DNA from: an uncultured Alphaproteobacteria bacterium
Lineage (GTDB): Bacteria > Pseudomonadota > Alphaproteobacteria > HIMB59 > GCA-002718135
Assembly: GCA_902620425.1 (NCBI GenBank)
Contig: CACNHX010000003.1
Coordinates: forward strand, 71,199-135,198
Reading direction: 5' to 3'
DNA: 64,000 nucleotides
Below, in pieces: positions 1-10,200 of this stretch. Positions within the stretch are counted from its first letter, which is position 1. Each line of letters begins with the position of its first letter. The notes under the pieces are model-generated. The model did not search any database. It was not told the origin of the DNA and saw only the letters and a list, made by a program, of their open reading frames with translations. Both the position numbers and the translations under genes were made by a program.

Positions 1-481
1 TTGTTGAATCTGTTGCAATATGTATTTCGGAACTCTGTTTTAAAATTTTATGTATTTTTATTAAAAAATCACTAGTTATTAATCTGCGCTTTGCGTGTCT
101 ATTTTTAGGCCACGGGTCAGGAAAGAAAATCCATACAAGGTCAAAACACTCTCTATGTATATGTTCTAAAACATCATATACATTACCGTTATGTAATCGA
201 ATATTTTTTATTTTATTCTTTTCAATATTATTAAGTAAAATTATATTACCATCAATGTATTTTTCACAAGATATAACAATTTTATCTAAAAATTGATTTG
301 CAAGAAATATACTGGTTTCACCATATCCACTACCAATATCTAAAATATAGTTTATTTTATCATTACAATTATCAAACTGATATTTGGCAACCATTTGATG
401 ATATTTTTTTAGATCAATTTTTTTCTTGCTTCTTCCTCTTGTTCTTCCAAATAAACGATTGCTATAATTTTTACTAAGCAT
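1..481 (-). CDS. trmB: tRNA (guanine-N7-)-methyltransferase, 3' end cut by window
   Basis: TrmB methylates N7 of G46 in the variable loop of tRNAs using SAM. Reading leftwards from the ATG at 481 gives 160 residues before the window ends. They include the N-terminal FGRTRGR segment typical of alphaproteobacterial TrmB, the SAM-binding motif DIGSGYGE (48-55) and the family signature PDPWPKNRHAKRR (121-133). The C-terminal third lies outside the window. The start overlaps the end of lnt by 8 bp, so it is probably translated from the same leftward transcript. In many relatives metK sits between lnt and trmB; here it does not. Identity is firm from the signature. Confidence 0.93.
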   Translation of the reverse strand, partial: MLSKNYSNRLFGRTRGRSKKKIDLKKYHQMVAKYQFDNCNDKINYILDIGSGYGETSIFLANQFLDKIVISCEKYIDGNIILLNNIEKNKIKNIRLHNGNVYDVLEHIHRECFDLVWIFFPDPWPKNRHAKRRLITSDFLIKIHKILKQSSEIHIATDST

Positions 482-1925
482 GTTTTCTTAAATAATAGAA
501 AATACTAAATATAAATACAACAAAGAGATATATTTTAAATATAGAATGAAAATTAACAAAATTATTATTTTCTTTGAATAATAATTTGTGTTTAAAATTA
601 TCAGATTTGTTAAATTGGGTTTTATTTAGTATAACGCCTTTATTATCTATAACAGCAGATATTCCATTATTAGAGACACGAATAATTGGCTTGTTAAACT
701 CTGCTGCTCTGATTTTAGTAAGATAGAAATGTTGATAGGGGCCAAGATAATCACCAAACCAAAAATCATTAGTAATATTTACAATAAACTTACCTGTGGT
801 ATTAAATTTATTTAAAAGTTTCCAATAAAAAACAATTTCGTAACAAATAACAGGAATAAAACTTATATTGCTAGATAGATTTATTATTCTTTCAACTTTA
901 CCTTTTGAATAATCATTTTGACCCACAATAGTTTCTAAAAAAGTTAATGAATCTCTTAAAGGTAGAAACTCTCCAAAGGGAACAAGAATTTTCTTATCAA
1001 AATAAGTTACATTTAAAGAATTAATATTTACTAAGCTATTATAGTATTCATTATTTTCATATCTTGTAGCTCCAATAATTAATGTTTGATTTTCTTTTAA
1101 AGAATCTTTTATGATTTTTAGTTCAAGATCATCTAAAAGAAATGGAAAATTATTTTCGCCAAAGATAAGCAAATCTGCGGTACTTTCATCTATATGTTTA
1201 ATTATTCTTTGAAGTTTTTTTTCAGATGTTAAAGATTGATCATTATTTTTAAAATTTAGTTGGAAAACTTCAATATCAATTGTCTCAATTTTTAAATTAT
1301 TTTTTTCAGTGTTAAAATTTGCAATCAATAAACTAATTATTGGAAGGGCAATAAACAATGAAAAATATTTCAATTCTTTTCTAAAGTTTTTTTTGAGTAA
1401 AAAAATACAAGGTATGCAAAATATTTGAATTATTAAATAACTTGAAAATAATGTTCCAAATGATTTTAGTGAAAATAGTAAATATTCATTACTGGAAAGC
1501 AATAACGAAAATGTAAACCAAGGAAATCCATAAAAGAGTATTGATATTATATATTCACCAGATGTGAACATAAATGGAATAAGAAAAATTATTGGTATAT
1601 TTTTTCCTAATTTAAAAATTATTGTAAAAATTAAACCTAGAACTATAGATAATAATATTATCAGTAGTAAAAAAATCAGGAAGAAATTTTTGGTTTCTTC
1701 AAAAACAAAAAAAGGGTTCTTGACCCAAAATAAATAACTAAGAAAAAAACCAAATCCAAATATTGAGAATTTTTTAAAAATATTTTTTTCGCAATTATTT
1801 TCTTCATTTGAATCTAATAAAAAACAAAGAAATGGAAAAATAATAAAACCTAGTGGTAAAAAAAAATAGGGAGGAAATAAAAGTGAAGTTAAAAGTCCTA
1901 AAATTAAATAAATTAATATACTCAA
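474..1925 (-). CDS. lnt: apolipoprotein N-acyltransferase
   Basis: Lnt performs the last step of lipoprotein maturation in the inner membrane, moving an acyl chain from a phospholipid to the N-terminal cysteine of apolipoproteins. The 483-residue protein has hydrophobic membrane segments over about residues 1-205, then a carbon-nitrogen hydrolase domain with the expected triad: Glu257 (GEN), Lys312 (DKKILVPFGEF) and Cys361 (VICYE). The WFGDYLGPYQH stretch (389-399) is also typical. A last hydrophobic segment ends the protein. Length is near the family norm of about 500. The start overlaps the corC-like stop by 4 bp and the stop overlaps trmB by 8 bp, so these are translationally linked. Confidence 0.93.
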   Translation of the reverse strand: MSILIYLILGLLTSLLFPPYFFLPLGFIIFPFLCFLLDSNEENNCEKNIFKKFSIFGFGFFLSYLFWVKNPFFVFEETKNFFLIFLLLIILLSIVLGLIFTIIFKLGKNIPIIFLIPFMFTSGEYIISILFYGFPWFTFSLLLSSNEYLLFSLKSFGTLFSSYLIIQIFCIPCIFLLKKNFRKELKYFSLFIALPIISLLIANFNTEKNNLKIETIDIEVFQLNFKNNDQSLTSEKKLQRIIKHIDESTADLLIFGENNFPFLLDDLELKIIKDSLKENQTLIIGATRYENNEYYNSLVNINSLNVTYFDKKILVPFGEFLPLRDSLTFLETIVGQNDYSKGKVERIINLSSNISFIPVICYEIVFYWKLLNKFNTTGKFIVNITNDFWFGDYLGPYQHFYLTKIRAAEFNKPIIRVSNNGISAVIDNKGVILNKTQFNKSDNFKHKLLFKENNNFVNFHSIFKIYLFVVFIFSIFYYLRKHA

Positions 1926-2770
1926 TTATTTTTATTTACTTCAACTATTTCAATTTTTCTATTATTTGATTTAATAATCTTGATCCTAAGATCACTATTA
2001 AAGTCTATTATCTCATTATTTTTTGGTATCCTGTTTATTTTTTCATATACAAGACCGCCTACAGAAGATGTCTCATCATCTTCATTTCTTGGAATATTTA
2101 TTTCAAAAAATTCTTCTAAATGTTCCACCCTATAACTTGCATCTACAGTTATTGAATTATCTGATTTTTTATAAACTAATTCTTCTTCATCTTCCGCATC
2201 ATGTTCATCTTCTATCTCACCAACAATTTCTTCAACTAAATCTTCAATTGTGACTAGTCCGTCTACACCACCAACGCCATCAACAACGAGTCCTATATGA
2301 ATTCTTGATGATCTCATCGTTTTTAATAAATCTAAAATTGGTGATTTGGGTGCAACATATAAAACATCTCTTATTATTTCACTCATTTTAAATGTATCCT
2401 GTGATGACTTAATAAAATCCTTTATGTGAAAAAAACCAATAACATTATCAATATTTTTTTTGTATACTGGAATTCTTGAATGTCCCTCTTCTTTAATTAC
2501 TTCTAAAATTTCTTTATAAGATTTGTCCTGATCTAAAGCAACTATTTCACTTCTAGGTATCATTAAATCTTCAACACTCTTATCATTCAAATTTACAATA
2601 TTCTTAATTAGATTTTTTTCATTATTATCATTTAAATCTTCTATTTCTTTATTATCTTCATCATTAGCTATAAAATTTAAAATATCTTCTTTAGTAGAGT
2701 CATTAGATAACAATTTTTTAATTATCCAATTTTTCCAACTTGATGATTTATCAGCGTTATTTGTATTCAT
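1922..2770 (-). CDS. CorC/HlyC-family CBS-domain protein
   Basis: Soluble 282-residue member of the CorC/HlyC family, linked in enterobacteria to magnesium/cobalt efflux and often found beside ybeY and lnt. The classic MIPRSEIVALD start of the paired CBS domains lies near residue 71, the second CBS repeat with the GLVTIEDLVEEIVGEI motif is near 165-190, and a CorC_HlyC transporter-associated domain fills about 205-280. There is no DUF21 membrane domain, as expected for CorC rather than YfjD-type proteins. The start shares one base with the ybeY stop and the end overlaps lnt by 4 bp. The exact ion or partner cannot be told from sequence. Confidence 0.85.
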   Translation of the reverse strand: MNTNNADKSSSWKNWIIKKLLSNDSTKEDILNFIANDEDNKEIEDLNDNNEKNLIKNIVNLNDKSVEDLMIPRSEIVALDQDKSYKEILEVIKEEGHSRIPVYKKNIDNVIGFFHIKDFIKSSQDTFKMSEIIRDVLYVAPKSPILDLLKTMRSSRIHIGLVVDGVGGVDGLVTIEDLVEEIVGEIEDEHDAEDEEELVYKKSDNSITVDASYRVEHLEEFFEINIPRNEDDETSSVGGLVYEKINRIPKNNEIIDFNSDLRIKIIKSNNRKIEIVEVNKNN

Positions 2771-3249
2771 TAAATTGTATACGGATTATTAATACCAAAT
2801 AATCCTAAAATTTTTATCTCCTCTTTCTTCATTTTTTTAAAATCTAGTTTTTTTTTGTGATCATACCCATTAATATGCAATAAACTATGGATTAATAAAT
2901 GATTAAAATGATCATATATACTAACTTTATTCCTACGTATAAATTTTTCAATAGTATCTATAGAGAAAAAAATATCACAATATAAAATTTTTCCAACATT
3001 TTTATTAGAATTCTTTGAAATAAAAGTAAGAACATCTGTGTCTGATTGTGTATTTTTATAGGTTTTATTAAGTTTTATCATTTTTGATTTATCTGTTAAG
3101 ATTATATTTAATTCGAATTTATGATCTTTTTTAAAATAAGATATCATCTTATTTATAGTTTTTTTTGTAATGGTCTTAATTTTTGGCATTCGCCTTGGCC
3201 ATTTTTTTGATTCAGAAAAAAAATCAACTTTTATATTTTTCATATGCAT
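2770..3249 (-). CDS. ybeY: endoribonuclease YbeY
   Basis: YbeY is a zinc endoribonuclease for 16S rRNA 3' maturation and ribosome quality control. The metal-binding motif HSLLHINGYDH at residues 121-131 supplies His121, His125 and His131, the family hallmark, and 159 residues is the normal length. The start is either the ATG at 3249 or, two codons later, the ATG at 3243; no clear Shine-Dalgarno separates them. The start lies inside the last 26 bases of phoH, and the end touches the corC-like gene. The phoH-ybeY pairing is conserved across alphaproteobacteria and supports the call. Confidence 0.9.
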   Translation of the reverse strand: MHMKNIKVDFFSESKKWPRRMPKIKTITKKTINKMISYFKKDHKFELNIILTDKSKMIKLNKTYKNTQSDTDVLTFISKNSNKNVGKILYCDIFFSIDTIEKFIRRNKVSIYDHFNHLLIHSLLHINGYDHKKKLDFKKMKKEEIKILGLFGINNPYTI

Positions 3250-4183
3250 TAATAATTTTTTTTACTAAATCATGTCGAACAACATCCTTTTCTGATAATT
3301 CAATAAAACCTATATCTGTTACTTTGTTTAACTTTTTTAATGCATCTTTAAGGCCTGAATCTTTTTCACTTACAAGATCTATTTGTGTAATATCTCCTAC
3401 AACTACCATTTGACTATTTTTACCTAGTCTTGTTAAAAACATTTTCATTTGTGTTTTTGTTGTATTCTGAGCTTCATCTAAAATTATAAAACAATCTTCA
3501 AGAGTTCTTCCTCTCATAAATGCGATTGGTGCTATTTCAATTGTATTGTTAAGTAATTTTTTTTCTACCTGCTCATAAGGGAGCATTGAATATAAAGCAT
3601 CATAAATAGGTCTTAAAAAAGGATCTACTTTTTCTTTTAAATCCCCTGGTAAAAAACCTAACTTTTCTCCGGCTTCAACAGCAGGTCTGGATAAAATAAT
3701 TTTATTTACTTTTCCATCTTGCAGGGCTGAAACTGCTTTCGCAACCGCCATATAAGTTTTTCCAGTCCCAGCTGGGCCAATAGCAAATGTAATATTTTTA
3801 GTATTTAATAGTTGAAGATATTTATTTTGTACCTCAGTTCTAGGTATAATTTTTCTTTTTTTAGTTTGAATAAATAAATCCATCTGTTTGTCTGTTTTAA
3901 TATTCATAGATATTAAACTTTTATTATCTCTTATTCTATCCTCATCTATTTCTGCACCATTTTGTGCTTCTTTAAATAAATTAAGAATAGTTTTCTTAGT
4001 TTCAAAAATTGATTTTTTATTTCCTGAAATTTTTATTTTATTTCCACGATATTGAATTTTAACTTGGTTAATCTGTTCTATAAGAGACAAGTTTCTATCA
4101 TTAATTCCAAATAAATTACTTAAAATTGTATTATCGTCTAATTCCAATTCTATATTTTCGTTCTTACTTACTATATCTGACAT
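3224..4183 (-). CDS. phoH: PhoH-family ATPase
   Basis: A 319-residue P-loop ATPase of the PhoH family, probably an RNA-linked helicase-like ATPase because of its constant pairing with YbeY. An N-terminal KH-like part (about 20-75) precedes the ATPase core with Walker A GPAGTGKT (136-143), the FMRGRT segment and Walker B IILDEAQN (about 231-238). Despite the historic name and the phosphorus genes elsewhere in the window, I see no Pho-box-like repeat before it, and it sits inside a housekeeping run. It overlaps miaB by 13 bp upstream and ybeY downstream. Confidence 0.92.
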   Translation of the reverse strand: MSDIVSKNENIELELDDNTILSNLFGINDRNLSLIEQINQVKIQYRGNKIKISGNKKSIFETKKTILNLFKEAQNGAEIDEDRIRDNKSLISMNIKTDKQMDLFIQTKKRKIIPRTEVQNKYLQLLNTKNITFAIGPAGTGKTYMAVAKAVSALQDGKVNKIILSRPAVEAGEKLGFLPGDLKEKVDPFLRPIYDALYSMLPYEQVEKKLLNNTIEIAPIAFMRGRTLEDCFIILDEAQNTTKTQMKMFLTRLGKNSQMVVVGDITQIDLVSEKDSGLKDALKKLNKVTDIGFIELSEKDVVRHDLVKKIINAYEKYKS

Positions 4184-5472
4184 TCAAGAGCAAAATTAGT
4201 TGAGTTTATAATTTTAACATTCATAATTTGATTTAATAAATTTTTTTTGGAATTAACAAATGTACTTTGATTGTAGATTGTACGACCTATAAATTGATCT
4301 TTGTGCCTGCCTACCTTTTCAAATAATACTTCCATCCCTTTATTAACAAATGATTTATTAAAATTTATTTGTTGTTGTGTAAGTAAAGATTGCAAAGCGC
4401 TTAACCGTGCTTTTTTATCTAACAAACTAATATTATCTTTGTTTTGAGCAGGTGTTCCTGGTCTTGGACTATAAATAAATGAATAAGCAATAACAAAATT
4501 TACTTTTTCAATAAATTTCATTGTATCTTCAAAATCATTATCTGTTTCTTCCGGGAAACCGACAATAAAGTCTGATGAAAGAGCAATATCAGGGCGAACA
4601 TCTCTTATTTTTTCAACTATTCTTAAATAATCATCAACTGAATGTTTTCTATTCATTTTTTTTAAAATTTTATCTGAGCCAGATTGAATGGGTAGATGAA
4701 GAAAAGGCATAAGTTTTGAATTATCAGCATGGGCATTTATGAGGGAATCTTTCATATCTATAGGGTGAGATGTCATATATCTAATCCTTTTTATTTCTTC
4801 GATTTCACTGATTTTATTAATTAAGTAAGCTAAATCTTTTGATTTTCCATCTGATGCAACACCGTGGTAAGCATTAACATTTTGACCTAGCAAAATTATT
4901 TCTTTAATACCATTTGATACATATTTTTTTGTTTCTTCTACTATATCATCAACTGGTCTAGAAAATTCAGGTCCTCTTGTATATGGCACTACACAAAAAG
5001 AACAAAACTTATCACACCCCTCTTGAATAGATAAAAATTCAGAAGATAAATTAGAAGAATTGAAAATTAAGTTTTTAAATTTTTCATTTTGTAAAAACTC
5101 ACTATTTTCAATTTCATCAACTTTATCAATCATATCAGGTAATTTGTGATAAGATTGAGGTCCAACGACATAATCGACTGAAGGAGATCTTTTTTTTATT
5201 TCAAGACCTTCAGCTTGAGCTACACAACCGGCAACTACTAATTTCATATTTTGTTTTTTGTCTTTAATTTTTTTTACTCTGCCAATATCAGAATAAACTT
5301 TTTCAACTGCCTTTTCTCTAATATGACAAGTATTTAAAACAGTTAAATCTGCTTTAGAAATATCTTTTGTAATTTTATATCCCTTATTTGAAAACAAATC
5401 TTTAATACGATTACTATCATATACATTCATCTGACAGCCATAAGATTTTATATAAATATATTTATTACTCAT
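4171..5472 (-). CDS. miaB: tRNA-2-methylthio-N6-dimethylallyladenosine synthase
   Basis: MiaB is a radical-SAM methylthiotransferase that adds the 2-methylthio group to i6A37 of tRNA. The N-terminal cluster ligands Cys13 (GCQMN), Cys49 and Cys83 and the radical-SAM cysteines C153, C157 and C160 (GCDKFCSFC) are all present, followed by the TIM-barrel half and a TRAM-like C-terminal region. At 433 residues it is slightly short for the family (about 440-470), the shortening being in the TRAM end. The start overlaps the upstream acetyltransferase by 8 bp and the end overlaps phoH by 13 bp. Confidence 0.94.
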   Translation of the reverse strand: MSNKYIYIKSYGCQMNVYDSNRIKDLFSNKGYKITKDISKADLTVLNTCHIREKAVEKVYSDIGRVKKIKDKKQNMKLVVAGCVAQAEGLEIKKRSPSVDYVVGPQSYHKLPDMIDKVDEIENSEFLQNEKFKNLIFNSSNLSSEFLSIQEGCDKFCSFCVVPYTRGPEFSRPVDDIVEETKKYVSNGIKEIILLGQNVNAYHGVASDGKSKDLAYLINKISEIEEIKRIRYMTSHPIDMKDSLINAHADNSKLMPFLHLPIQSGSDKILKKMNRKHSVDDYLRIVEKIRDVRPDIALSSDFIVGFPEETDNDFEDTMKFIEKVNFVIAYSFIYSPRPGTPAQNKDNISLLDKKARLSALQSLLTQQQINFNKSFVNKGMEVLFEKVGRHKDQFIGRTIYNQSTFVNSKKNLLNQIMNVKIINSTNFALECQI

Positions 5473-5944
5473 TATTAATATTTTTTATGAAGCATTTAGC
5501 ATGAATATTTTTGTCATTATACCTATAATAGTTATGTCTAAAATTTAAAAAGACAAAGTTGTTTTTTTGATAAAAATTTATTGCTTCTATATTATCTTCA
5601 GCAACTTCAATGAAAATCTTTGAAAAATTAAGATTATTTGTTTCAATATAATTTAATAAATTTGTTGCAATTTTTTTTCTTCTTTGATGTTTTGATACAA
5701 ATAAAATATGCAATTCTAAATTATATTCTTTATTATTTTTAATTGTATCACCAATTAAGACTCCTACAAGATTATTATCCTTAAAATAACCAAGAGAGTA
5801 ATTATTATCTTTGCTAAATTGACTTTCAATATTTTTTGAATTCCATCCTATGTTTTTAAAATAATTAAATTCATCGCTATTATCATTAATAAAATTGATT
5901 ATTAATATTAGGTGTTCTTTATTTATTAGGCTAATTCTATTCAA
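5465..5944 (-). CDS. GNAT acetyltransferase, RimI-like
   Basis: A 159-residue GNAT-fold N-acetyltransferase. The acetyl-CoA-binding motif A is seen as [12 protein letters not shown] (about 86-97), followed by the beta-bulge region and the [13 protein letters not shown] motif B segment typical of RimI-type enzymes. Its position next to tsaB (4-bp overlap) matches the common tsaB-rimI arrangement, so acetylation of a ribosomal protein N-terminus (S18 in E. coli) is the usual inference. The protein is divergent and lysine/asparagine-rich; substrate is not proven by sequence. Confidence 0.78.
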   Translation of the reverse strand: MNRISLINKEHLILIINFINDNSDEFNYFKNIGWNSKNIESQFSKDNNYSLGYFKDNNLVGVLIGDTIKNNKEYNLELHILFVSKHQRRKKIATNLLNYIETNNLNFSKIFIEVAEDNIEAINFYQKNNFVFLNFRHNYYRYNDKNIHAKCFIKNINNE

Positions 5945-6552
5945 TTTAATAATTGATTATTTGATATATATATTGGTTCAATAATAATATTTTTTTTAAA
6001 AGAAAAATTATTGTAATTATTATAAAATTCTTCAAAAAAAGAAAACTGCATTTGCTCTAATTCAATGTTATCATTAATTTTGCTTTTATTAAAAAGAATC
6101 AAATCGATATTTTTTGGAATTGAATATTTATTATTTTCAATTTTATTGTATTCCATGTTGTTATCCATATTTTTAAAACAGAAAAATTTCTGATTATTAG
6201 AAGAGGTTATAAAAACTCCCAATTGTTTTTTAGAATGCTTTATTGCGTTTAAGTTTAAGATATCCTCAATAGTTAATGGGTAATAAGGAATATTACGAGA
6301 AATCATAAGACCAGATATAAATGCTGAACCAACCCTTAAACTTGTATAAGATCCAGGACCAATTGTTGTAGAAATTTTTTTGAGATTTTTAGTTAAATTT
6401 AATTGTTTATCTATTTCTATATAGGATTGTATTATATTATCACTCAACTTATCTGTTTCAGATTGAATAATTTTCTGTTGTAATATTATTTTATTGTCAT
6501 CAATTACACAAAACTCTGGTATTGATGATATAATATCTAGAAATAACAACAT
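5941..6552 (-). CDS. tsaB: tRNA threonylcarbamoyladenosine biosynthesis protein TsaB
   Basis: TsaB is the non-catalytic ASKHA-fold partner of TsaD in making t6A37 on ANN-decoding tRNAs. The 203-residue protein begins with the beta-strand LLFLDIIS, then carries the [15 protein letters not shown] segment (family motif GPGSFTGLRIG) near residues 62-76. The C-terminal half is highly diverged and asparagine-rich, as expected in this AT-rich genome. The start codon at 6552 directly abuts the start codon of the divergent deacetylase at 6553. Its own promoter must therefore lie inside the neighbour's coding sequence, unless the mRNA is leaderless. Confidence 0.85.
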   Translation of the reverse strand: MLLFLDIISSIPEFCVIDDNKIILQQKIIQSETDKLSDNIIQSYIEIDKQLNLTKNLKKISTTIGPGSYTSLRVGSAFISGLMISRNIPYYPLTIEDILNLNAIKHSKKQLGVFITSSNNQKFFCFKNMDNNMEYNKIENNKYSIPKNIDLILFNKSKINDNIELEQMQFSFFEEFYNNYNNFSFKKNIIIEPIYISNNQLLN

Positions 6553-7581
6553 ATGAAATTACATAACTATATTCTATTTCCATTTTTAAAAAGTATTACT
6601 TTAATTTTTTTATTAGTAAGTGGAGCTTTTGCTAATGAAGTAAAAAACTCAGCAACTGTATTTATGTATCATAAATTTGGAGTTTCTAAATATCCCTCAA
6701 CAAGTGTAACCATTGACCAACTTAATAGTCATATTGAAGAATTAACTAAAGAAAAATACACAATAAAATCATTAGATTTTATTATTGATACAATTATTAA
6801 TGATGGTGATCTTCCAGCAAATACTATTGGCATAAGTGTAGATGATGCTGATAAGTCTTTTTTAGAAGTTGGGTGGCCTTTATTTAAAGAAAATAATATT
6901 CCTGTTACCTTATTTGTAACAACAGGGACAATTTCAAATAATAAAAAATATATTAACTGGGATCAAATAAGAAAACTTAAAGAAGAAGGCGTAGTAATTG
7001 GTGCTCACTCTCATACACATGCTCACATGCCAGATATTAGTATTGAAGAAGTAAGAAGTGAAATAGAAACATCTAATAAAATTTTCTTAAAAGAACTAGG
7101 AGAGATTCCAACTTTATTTGCATTTCCTTATGGTGAAACAACAGATGAAATAATTGAATTAGTAAAAGAATTTAAATTTAAGGTTGCTTTTGGACAACAT
7201 TCCGGAATAATTAATGAAACTTCTAACATGTATTATTTACCAAGATTTTCATTAAATGAAAGGTATGGTGAAATAGATAGAGTAAAATTTGCTGCTTCTT
7301 CTAAAGGGTTAGGAGTTTATGACTTTATACCTCAAAATCCAACTATTAAACAAAACCCTCCATTCATAGGTTTCTCTCTTCTAGATGATAAAAAAGCTAA
7401 ATCTCTAGATTGTTTTATCTTTGATAGCAAAGGTCAGGTTGATAGAGAAATTTATAAATTTAACGAAAGAATTGAAATAAGACTTTCACGAGAATTGTCA
7501 CCTGGAAGATCTAGAATGAATTGTACTGTTAAAGATGGTGAAGGAAATTGGAGATGGTTTGGTCACCAATTTTATTTTTAA
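6553..7581 (+). CDS. secreted polysaccharide deacetylase (NodB-like)
   Basis: Carbohydrate esterase family 4 type protein of 342 residues. A signal peptide is visible (residues 1-27, cleavage after AFA), so it acts in the periplasm or outside. The NodB domain follows: a leading YHKF segment near 40, a VDDAD metal motif (D97/D98, in place of the usual TFDDG), and HSHTH (152-156) supplying the two metal histidines. An FAFPYGE motif appears near 190. The last about 90 residues form an extra beta-rich domain. It likely removes acetyl groups from a surface or wall polysaccharide; the substrate is unknown. It converges on the glucosaminidase gene with no intervening bases. Confidence 0.82.
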   Translation: MKLHNYILFPFLKSITLIFLLVSGAFANEVKNSATVFMYHKFGVSKYPSTSVTIDQLNSHIEELTKEKYTIKSLDFIIDTIINDGDLPANTIGISVDDADKSFLEVGWPLFKENNIPVTLFVTTGTISNNKKYINWDQIRKLKEEGVVIGAHSHTHAHMPDISIEEVRSEIETSNKIFLKELGEIPTLFAFPYGETTDEIIELVKEFKFKVAFGQHSGIINETSNMYYLPRFSLNERYGEIDRVKFAASSKGLGVYDFIPQNPTIKQNPPFIGFSLLDDKKAKSLDCFIFDSKGQVDREIYKFNERIEIRLSRELSPGRSRMNCTVKDGEGNWRWFGHQFYF

Positions 7582-8565
7582 CTAATAAGTAATCGTTTTT
7601 TGATCAAAGATATTAAAGTTATTTGTTTTAATAACTTGTCTTATAGTATTAATATAATTTTCATCTTCAGCATAAGTACTTAGTTTATTAACAAGTAAGT
7701 TAACGTTTGAAAAATTATTTCTTTTTCTCATGATATTTCGGATATCACGAAAATCTTCATAGGCATAATGAGAATTAATATTATTAAAATATGATTCAAC
7801 ACTGTTACTATATGAGCTGAATGCTTTAATTAAATGAGTATCTCCATTTTCTCTTTCAAGTGGAATTACACCTTTGGAATTATCATAAGTATATTCACCA
7901 AAAAGTGCGTTGTATTCTTTTGCAAATCTAGACTTACCCCATCCACTTTCGATAGCTGCTTGAGCTAATGCTATTGAATTTGGTATTATATCAACATTTG
8001 AAAGTATCTCGTCAACCAAGTCTAATTTATGTTTGTTATGATATTTAATGTTATATTTTTTAGCAATTTCATTAAGTTTTCTTATTTCTTTATTGTTTAG
8101 AGTTCTTAAGGTTTCTAACTTACCCTTAAGTTCACTAACAAAGCTTCTGATCATTAAAATATTTTGATTTTCATTAATAATTATTGGTAAAACCGTTTTT
8201 ACAAATTCTTTTTTATTTGAATCAAGATAATCAAAGTCTTTATCTGATAGTGTTAACTGTATACTTAGTTTGTTTTGCTCATCAATCTTCGAAGTGATTG
8301 TAGGATTAATAGGCTTTATTCTTATTTTAACAATTAATTTTTCATCCACTATTTCTGTAATAGGAGGGCCCTTAAGGGTAATTTCTTTTTCAGATGGTGT
8401 GATTTCTTTTTCAGAATATAATTTGTTTATTTGATTTGCAGATTGAATATTGTTATGAGTATTAATATTGTTATTTTCTACAAACCCAACAAAGCCATTA
8501 CTTATAAAAATTAATCCAAGTAGTAATAAAGAGAAGCAAAAAAAATTTAACAGTCTATCCATCAA
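7582..8565 (-). CDS. Bax/FlgJ-like glucosaminidase domain protein
   Basis: Membrane-anchored peptidoglycan hydrolase candidate of 327 residues. An N-terminal hydrophobic segment (about 5-27) acts as anchor or signal. After a low-complexity linker, the C-terminal half carries the glucosaminidase (mannosyl-glycoprotein endo-beta-N-acetylglucosaminidase) motif AQAAIESGWGKSRFAKEYNALFG, with the likely catalytic Glu in AAIESGWG, and the downstream SYSNSVESYFNNINSH motif. This matches E. coli Bax and FlgJ. It overlaps the start side of nfuA-like by 11 bp, and its stop abuts that of the deacetylase, so two envelope-polysaccharide enzymes sit tail to tail. Confidence 0.8.
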   Translation of the reverse strand: MMDRLLNFFCFSLLLLGLIFISNGFVGFVENNNINTHNNIQSANQINKLYSEKEITPSEKEITLKGPPITEIVDEKLIVKIRIKPINPTITSKIDEQNKLSIQLTLSDKDFDYLDSNKKEFVKTVLPIIINENQNILMIRSFVSELKGKLETLRTLNNKEIRKLNEIAKKYNIKYHNKHKLDLVDEILSNVDIIPNSIALAQAAIESGWGKSRFAKEYNALFGEYTYDNSKGVIPLERENGDTHLIKAFSSYSNSVESYFNNINSHYAYEDFRDIRNIMRKRNNFSNVNLLVNKLSTYAEDENYINTIRQVIKTNNFNIFDQKTITY

Positions 8566-9118
8566 TAGGCCTTACTTCTTGAACTTCTGGAACATAGTGC
8601 TTTAACATATTTTCAATACCCATTTTTAAAGTAGCAGTTGAACTTGGACATCCAGAACATGCACCTTGCATGTGGAGATATACAACACCATCCTTAAAAC
8701 TATCATAAATAATATCGCCACCATCCATAGCAACAGCTGGTCTTACTCGTGTATCCAACAATTCTTTAATTTGTTTTACAATATCAGTGTCGTTTTCATC
8801 AATCTCTAAAGATTTATCATCAGCCTTTTTTGTAATGTTAATTGTTGTATCTCCAGAATTATAATGGTCCATTATTGAGCCTAAGATCAACGGCTTCATA
8901 ACTTGCCAATCCAAAGATTGATTTTTTGTAATAGTAATAAAATCGCTTCCAAAAAACACTCCTTCAACTCCATCGACATCAAATAAGCGTTTTGCAAATG
9001 GTGAGTCAGCTGCTTCGCCAATATTTTGGAAAAAGGCAGTTCCATCATCCATTACAACCTTCCCTGGTAGAAATTTTAATGTTTGTGGATTTGGAGTTTG
9101 TTCAGTTTGTATAAACAT
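8555..9118 (-). CDS. NfuA-like Fe-S cluster scaffold/carrier protein
   Basis: Soluble iron-sulfur carrier of 187 residues. The N-terminal Nfu_N domain (starting FIQTEQTPNPQTLKFLPG) is typical of alphaproteobacterial and mitochondrial NFU1 proteins. The C-terminal NifU domain carries the cluster-binding CSGC motif at Cys154 and Cys157. I chose the ATG at 9118 because it gives the conserved MFIQTEQTPNP start; two more codons upstream would need a TTG at 9124. The end overlaps the Bax-like gene by 11 bp. Confidence 0.9.
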   Translation of the reverse strand: MFIQTEQTPNPQTLKFLPGKVVMDDGTAFFQNIGEAADSPFAKRLFDVDGVEGVFFGSDFITITKNQSLDWQVMKPLILGSIMDHYNSGDTTINITKKADDKSLEIDENDTDIVKQIKELLDTRVRPAVAMDGGDIIYDSFKDGVVYLHMQGACSGCPSSTATLKMGIENMLKHYVPEVQEVRPIDG

Positions 9119-9191
9119 ATGCAATATATATAGTTATTAATATGTCTTTAGTATGAATTTTCTAAAAAAAAATTTAAAATTTGGGGAATTT

Positions 9192-10199
9192 TTAGGATAA
9201 AAAACCAATAATTTCTTTAGTTTTTTGCAAAACAGGTTCTGCCACTACCATAGCATTCTCTTTACCCTGATTTAAAATAGAATCGATGTAAGAAACATCA
9301 CTCATAAGTTTATTCATCTCACTTGTAATAGGCTCTAATTTAGATACAGATAAATCTGCCAAATCTTTTTTAAAGGTGGAGAATTCTTTCCCTGCATAAT
9401 CCTTAATAACACTTTCAATTGATGTATCTTGTAAAGAAGCAAATATAGAGATTAAATTTTCTGCTTCTGGTCTTTTTTCTAAACCAGTTTTATCTTGTGG
9501 TAATGGTTCAGGATCTGTTTTGGCTTTTTTAATTTTTTGTGTAATATTTTCTGCAGTATCAGTTAACATAATTCTCGAATAATCAGATGGATCTGATTTA
9601 CTCATTTTCTTTGACCCATCACGAAGACTCATCACTCTTGTAGCCTCTCCTAAAATTAATGGTTCAGGAATAGGGAAAAAATCTGTTTTAAAATCATTAT
9701 TAAATTTTTGTGCAATATCTCTAGTTAATTCCAAATGTTGTTTTTGATCATCACCTACAGGAACGTGCGTTGCTAAATAGATTAATATATCTGCTGCCAT
9801 TAATGTTGGATAAGAAAATAAACCAACAGATACATTCTCACTATTCTTTCCTGCCTTATCTTTAAATTGCGTCATACGGTTTAACCATCCCATCCTCGCA
9901 ACACAATTGAACAACCATCCAAGCTGTGCATGTTGAGGAACTTGTGATTGAACAAAAATATTATTTTGATTTGGATCAATGCCAGACGCAATAAAGGCGG
10001 CAGTTACTTCTCGTGTTTTATTTGCTAAAACTTTAGGATCTTGCCAAACGGTAATCGCGTGCAAATCGACAACACAAAAAAAACATTCATATTCTTTTTG
10101 AAGTGTAACAAAATTTTTGATGGCACCAAGATAATTTCCTAAATGAAGATCACCGGATGGTTGGACACCGGACAGTATTCTTTTTGTTGGTTTTTCCAT
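9192..10199 (-). CDS. trpS: tryptophanyl-tRNA synthetase
   Basis: Class I aminoacyl-tRNA synthetase charging tRNA-Trp. The 335-residue protein has the HIGH-type motif as [13 protein letters not shown] near residues 14-26 and the KMSKS loop intact as KKMSKSDPS near 198-206. Length is normal for bacterial TrpRS. The start lies one base downstream of the murJ stop, so trpS is probably cotranscribed with murJ, an order (murJ then trpS) common in alphaproteobacteria. Confidence 0.96.
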   Translation of the reverse strand: MEKPTKRILSGVQPSGDLHLGNYLGAIKNFVTLQKEYECFFCVVDLHAITVWQDPKVLANKTREVTAAFIASGIDPNQNNIFVQSQVPQHAQLGWLFNCVARMGWLNRMTQFKDKAGKNSENVSVGLFSYPTLMAADILIYLATHVPVGDDQKQHLELTRDIAQKFNNDFKTDFFPIPEPLILGEATRVMSLRDGSKKMSKSDPSDYSRIMLTDTAENITQKIKKAKTDPEPLPQDKTGLEKRPEAENLISIFASLQDTSIESVIKDYAGKEFSTFKKDLADLSVSKLEPITSEMNKLMSDVSYIDSILNQGKENAMVVAEPVLQKTKEIIGFLS

Positions 10200-10200
10200 A

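Noticed and set aside
3224..4183. Counting phoH as a member of the phosphorus regulon
   Set aside because: No 11-bp repeat site is seen before it and it lies in the miaB-ybeY housekeeping run.
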